Shown here piece by piece: positions 62,273 to 64,000 of a stretch of DNA of 64,000 bases (positions are counted from its first letter, which is position 1; each line of letters opens with the position of its first letter). The position numbers were made by a program, and so were the translations under genes. The notes below the pieces were generated by a model that ran no database searches, had not been told where the DNA came from, and saw nothing but the letters and a program-made list of their open reading frames with translations. Origin of the DNA: Roseinatronobacter sp052379845 (lineage in GTDB: Bacteria; Pseudomonadota; Alphaproteobacteria; Rhodobacterales; Rhodobacteraceae); NCBI GenBank assembly GCA_052379845.1, contig JBQTCF010000019.1, one strand, 5' to 3'.

Positions 62273-63643
62273 TCAGTAACTATACGCCACGTAAATCTGC
62301 GACAGATCGCCCTGCCAGTCCGAATGATAGCGGTGCAGCAGTTCATCCGCGGGGGTCTGGCCCGTCTCAACGCTTTCTTTCAGCGCGTTCAGGAAATGGG
62401 TTTCATCGGGCAACATGCCGCCTGCGCCGGGTTGCGCGCGCGCTTTAAGTCCTGCTTCGGCAATGTCGACAGTCGCGCGGGCCAGGTCATGCAGCTTTAG
62501 GCCCTGCGCCTGACCCGCCAAGCCGTCGACAGATGCGGCAATGCGCAATTCATCACGCAGCTCTGGCGTCCAGTCCTTGGCAATGTCCCACGCGGCGTCG
62601 AGCGCGCCCTGATCATAGGTCAGTCCGACCCAGAATGCGGGCAGGGCGCACAGCCTGCGCCATGGCCCCCCGTCCGCGCCGCGCATTTCGATGAATTTCT
62701 TGACGCGGGCTTCGGGGAAGATGGTTGTCAGATGGTCCGCCCAATCCGACAGTGTGGGCATTTCGCCGGGCAGGGCGGGCAACTGCCCTTTCATGAAATC
62801 GCGGAAGGACTGGCCCAGTGCGTTGATATACTTGCCGTCGCGGTAGACAAAATACATGGGCACATCCAGCGCATAATCCACCCATGCTTCAAACCCGAAA
62901 CCGTCATCAAACACGAAAGGCAACATGCCGGTGCGTGCGGCGTCCAGATCGCGCCAGACGCGCGCGCGCCAGCTTTTGTGCCCATTTGGCTTGCCGTCAA
63001 AGAACGGGGAATTTGCAAATAGTGCTGTGGCCACAGGTTGCAGCGCCAGCGCGACACGCAGCTTTTGCACCATGTCGGCCTCGGACGCGAAATCAAGGTT
63101 CACTTGCACGGTGCAGGTGCGATACATCATGGATTTGCCCATGGTGCCCACGCGGTCCATGTAATCGGTCATCAGCGCATAGCGCCCCTTGGGCATGACG
63201 GGCATTTGCTCATGGCTCCAGATCGGGGCCGCGCCAAGCCCGATGAAACCCACGCCTATTTCTTCGGCCACGCTGCGCACTTCGCGCAAATGCTGGTTCA
63301 CTTCATCGCAGGTCTGATGGATGGTTTCCAAGGGCGCGCCCGACAGCTCCAGCTGACCGCCCGGTTCCAGACTGACATTCGCGCCGTCCTTTTCCAGCCC
63401 GATGATATTGCCCCCTTCCAGAACAGGCGTCCAGCCGAAGCGGTCGCGCAGCCCTTCCAGCACCGCGCGGATGGACCTTGGCCCGTCATAGGGCAGGGGG
63501 TTCAGCGTGTCGTGGCAATAGCCGAATTTTTCATGTTCGGTGCCAATGCGCCAGTCTTCCTTGGGCTTGCAACCCGACGCCAGATATTCGGCCAGTTGGG
63601 CCTTGTTTTCGATCGGCCCGCCGCCGGTTTGGGGAATGGACAT
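62273..63643 (-). CDS. gshA: glutamate-cysteine ligase (plant/alphaproteobacterial type)
   Basis: 456 residues. First step of glutathione synthesis. Pattern of the GCS2-related alphaproteobacterial/plant class: IGTEHEKFGY (about 33), EGGNIIGLEKDGANVSLEPGGQLELSG is described only as the Glu/Gln substrate loop (about 76-102), MYRTCTVQVNLDF, and FIEMRGADGGPWRRLCALPAFWVGL split over the C-terminal half. GGAGCGCAT precedes the ATG. The two GSTs in the window would use its product. Confidence 0.94.
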   Translation of the reverse strand: MSIPQTGGGPIENKAQLAEYLASGCKPKEDWRIGTEHEKFGYCHDTLNPLPYDGPRSIRAVLEGLRDRFGWTPVLEGGNIIGLEKDGANVSLEPGGQLELSGAPLETIHQTCDEVNQHLREVRSVAEEIGVGFIGLGAAPIWSHEQMPVMPKGRYALMTDYMDRVGTMGKSMMYRTCTVQVNLDFASEADMVQKLRVALALQPVATALFANSPFFDGKPNGHKSWRARVWRDLDAARTGMLPFVFDDGFGFEAWVDYALDVPMYFVYRDGKYINALGQSFRDFMKGQLPALPGEMPTLSDWADHLTTIFPEARVKKFIEMRGADGGPWRRLCALPAFWVGLTYDQGALDAAWDIAKDWTPELRDELRIAASVDGLAGQAQGLKLHDLARATVDIAEAGLKARAQPGAGGMLPDETHFLNALKESVETGQTPADELLHRYHSDWQGDLSQIYVAYSY

Positions 63644-63804
63644 ATGCGCTCCGATCCTGTGTGTATGTCGTGTCGTTGGTGTTCAATAATCGGGACTTGG
63701 CGATTGTGGCAGTCCAAGTCAAGCTGAACAGCCCTGCAAAAATGCACAATGGGTCGCCAAGATGTGCTGTGGTGCTGTGTCTGTCAGTGTCATCGGCCTT
63801 GATG

Positions 63805-64000
63805 CTAGTGAACTCGTCGGGCAATGCTGCGGCGTGACGGGTGCAGCCATAGCGGGCGCGATTGAACATGCGCGGGGTTGTTCAGCGCCCCCAGAATGGA
63901 TTGCATATGCACATCCGGCAGGTTGGCGAATATGTCAAACAGCGCGTCGGCCCCTTGCGCGCCCACGGGAATATCCAGCCGCGTGCCGTCCTGCCCGATC
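63805..64000 (-). CDS. C-terminal end of an unrecognised protein (runs off the window)
   Basis: The last 64 residues of a minus-strand gene whose start lies beyond 64000. The reading frame uses codons from 63999 down to the TAG at 63805-63807. Visible words are DGTRLDIPVGAQGADALFD and NNPAHVQSRPLWLHPS; the end is basic (RRSIARRVH). I do not recognise the family. gshA starts 161 bases further along the same strand, so they could be co-transcribed. Confidence 0.55.
   Translation of the reverse strand, partial: IGQDGTRLDIPVGAQGADALFDIFANLPDVHMQSILGALNNPAHVQSRPLWLHPSRRSIARRVH

Noticed and set aside
1..64000. tRNA, rRNA, CRISPR, prophage or insertion sequence
   Set aside because: Looked for conserved T-loop words, spaced direct repeats, transposase and integrase motifs; none found by eye.

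Overview
The window is chromosomal, high-GC DNA from an alphaproteobacterium of the Rhodobacterales (Rhodobacteraceae/Paracoccaceae type). The evidence is a fbcFBC (petABC) operon, ccoNOQP followed by ccoGHIS, FnrL with a divergent hemN, a plain DUF2842/DUF1489/DUF3576 complement, the F1-ATPase zeta inhibitor (DUF1476), an RNase E with a large insertion in its S1 domain, and plant-type gshA. The genus cannot be fixed from the sequence. I see no prophage, insertion sequence, CRISPR array, rRNA or tRNA gene.

Layout. 1-4000: terminators, DUF2842-purA (minus), secG and pyrG (plus). 4000-10000: a membrane hybrid histidine kinase, an unrecognised gene behind a CtrA-like promoter, eno and a DMT-family exporter (all minus). 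10000-13000: the cytochrome bc1 operon. 13000-23100 (minus): a GST coupled to a small protein, fadH, an ABC ATPase/FtsX permease/lipocalin-like operon, two genes that look like parts of a split cobalamin-dependent methionine synthase, and the ATPase zeta subunit. 23300-26300 (plus): purC, purS, an alcohol dehydrogenase, purQ. 26300-33000: a DctB-like kinase with an aberrant DctD-like regulator, then rne. 33200-41700: ccdA, DUF1489, DUF3576 lipoprotein, leuS-lptE-holA-gst, pheA, a membrane-anchored cytochrome c. 41800-49000: the yejABEF peptide ABC transporter and a glycosyltransferase. 49000-61150: a low-oxygen respiration block (hemN, fnrL, an unknown gene, a universal stress protein, ccoNOQP, ccoGHIS) with four FNR boxes, three of which lie directly upstream of cco or hem genes. 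61290-64000 (minus): a lauroyl-type acyltransferase, gshA and the 3' end of an unknown gene.

How the genes fit together: bc1, a membrane cytochrome c, CcdA and cbb3 oxidase with its assembly factors form one respiratory theme, tied to oxygen through FnrL. The other genes are mostly housekeeping (purine, CTP, glycolysis, tRNA charging, LPS transport, glutathione).

The most unusual things seen are: five copies of a two-palindrome intergenic element of the RIME type whose ends supply stop codons to neighbouring genes; a DctD-like AAA+ regulator without the GAFTGA loop and with a reversed Walker B acidic pair; a roughly 90-residue foreign-looking segment just before the KMSKS loop of LeuRS; an FnrL site placed so that hemN would be transcribed almost leaderless; a possible FnrL-driven structured RNA between ccoP and ccoG; and an unrecognised gene behind CtrA-like sites. 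No wholly new multi-gene system is evident.
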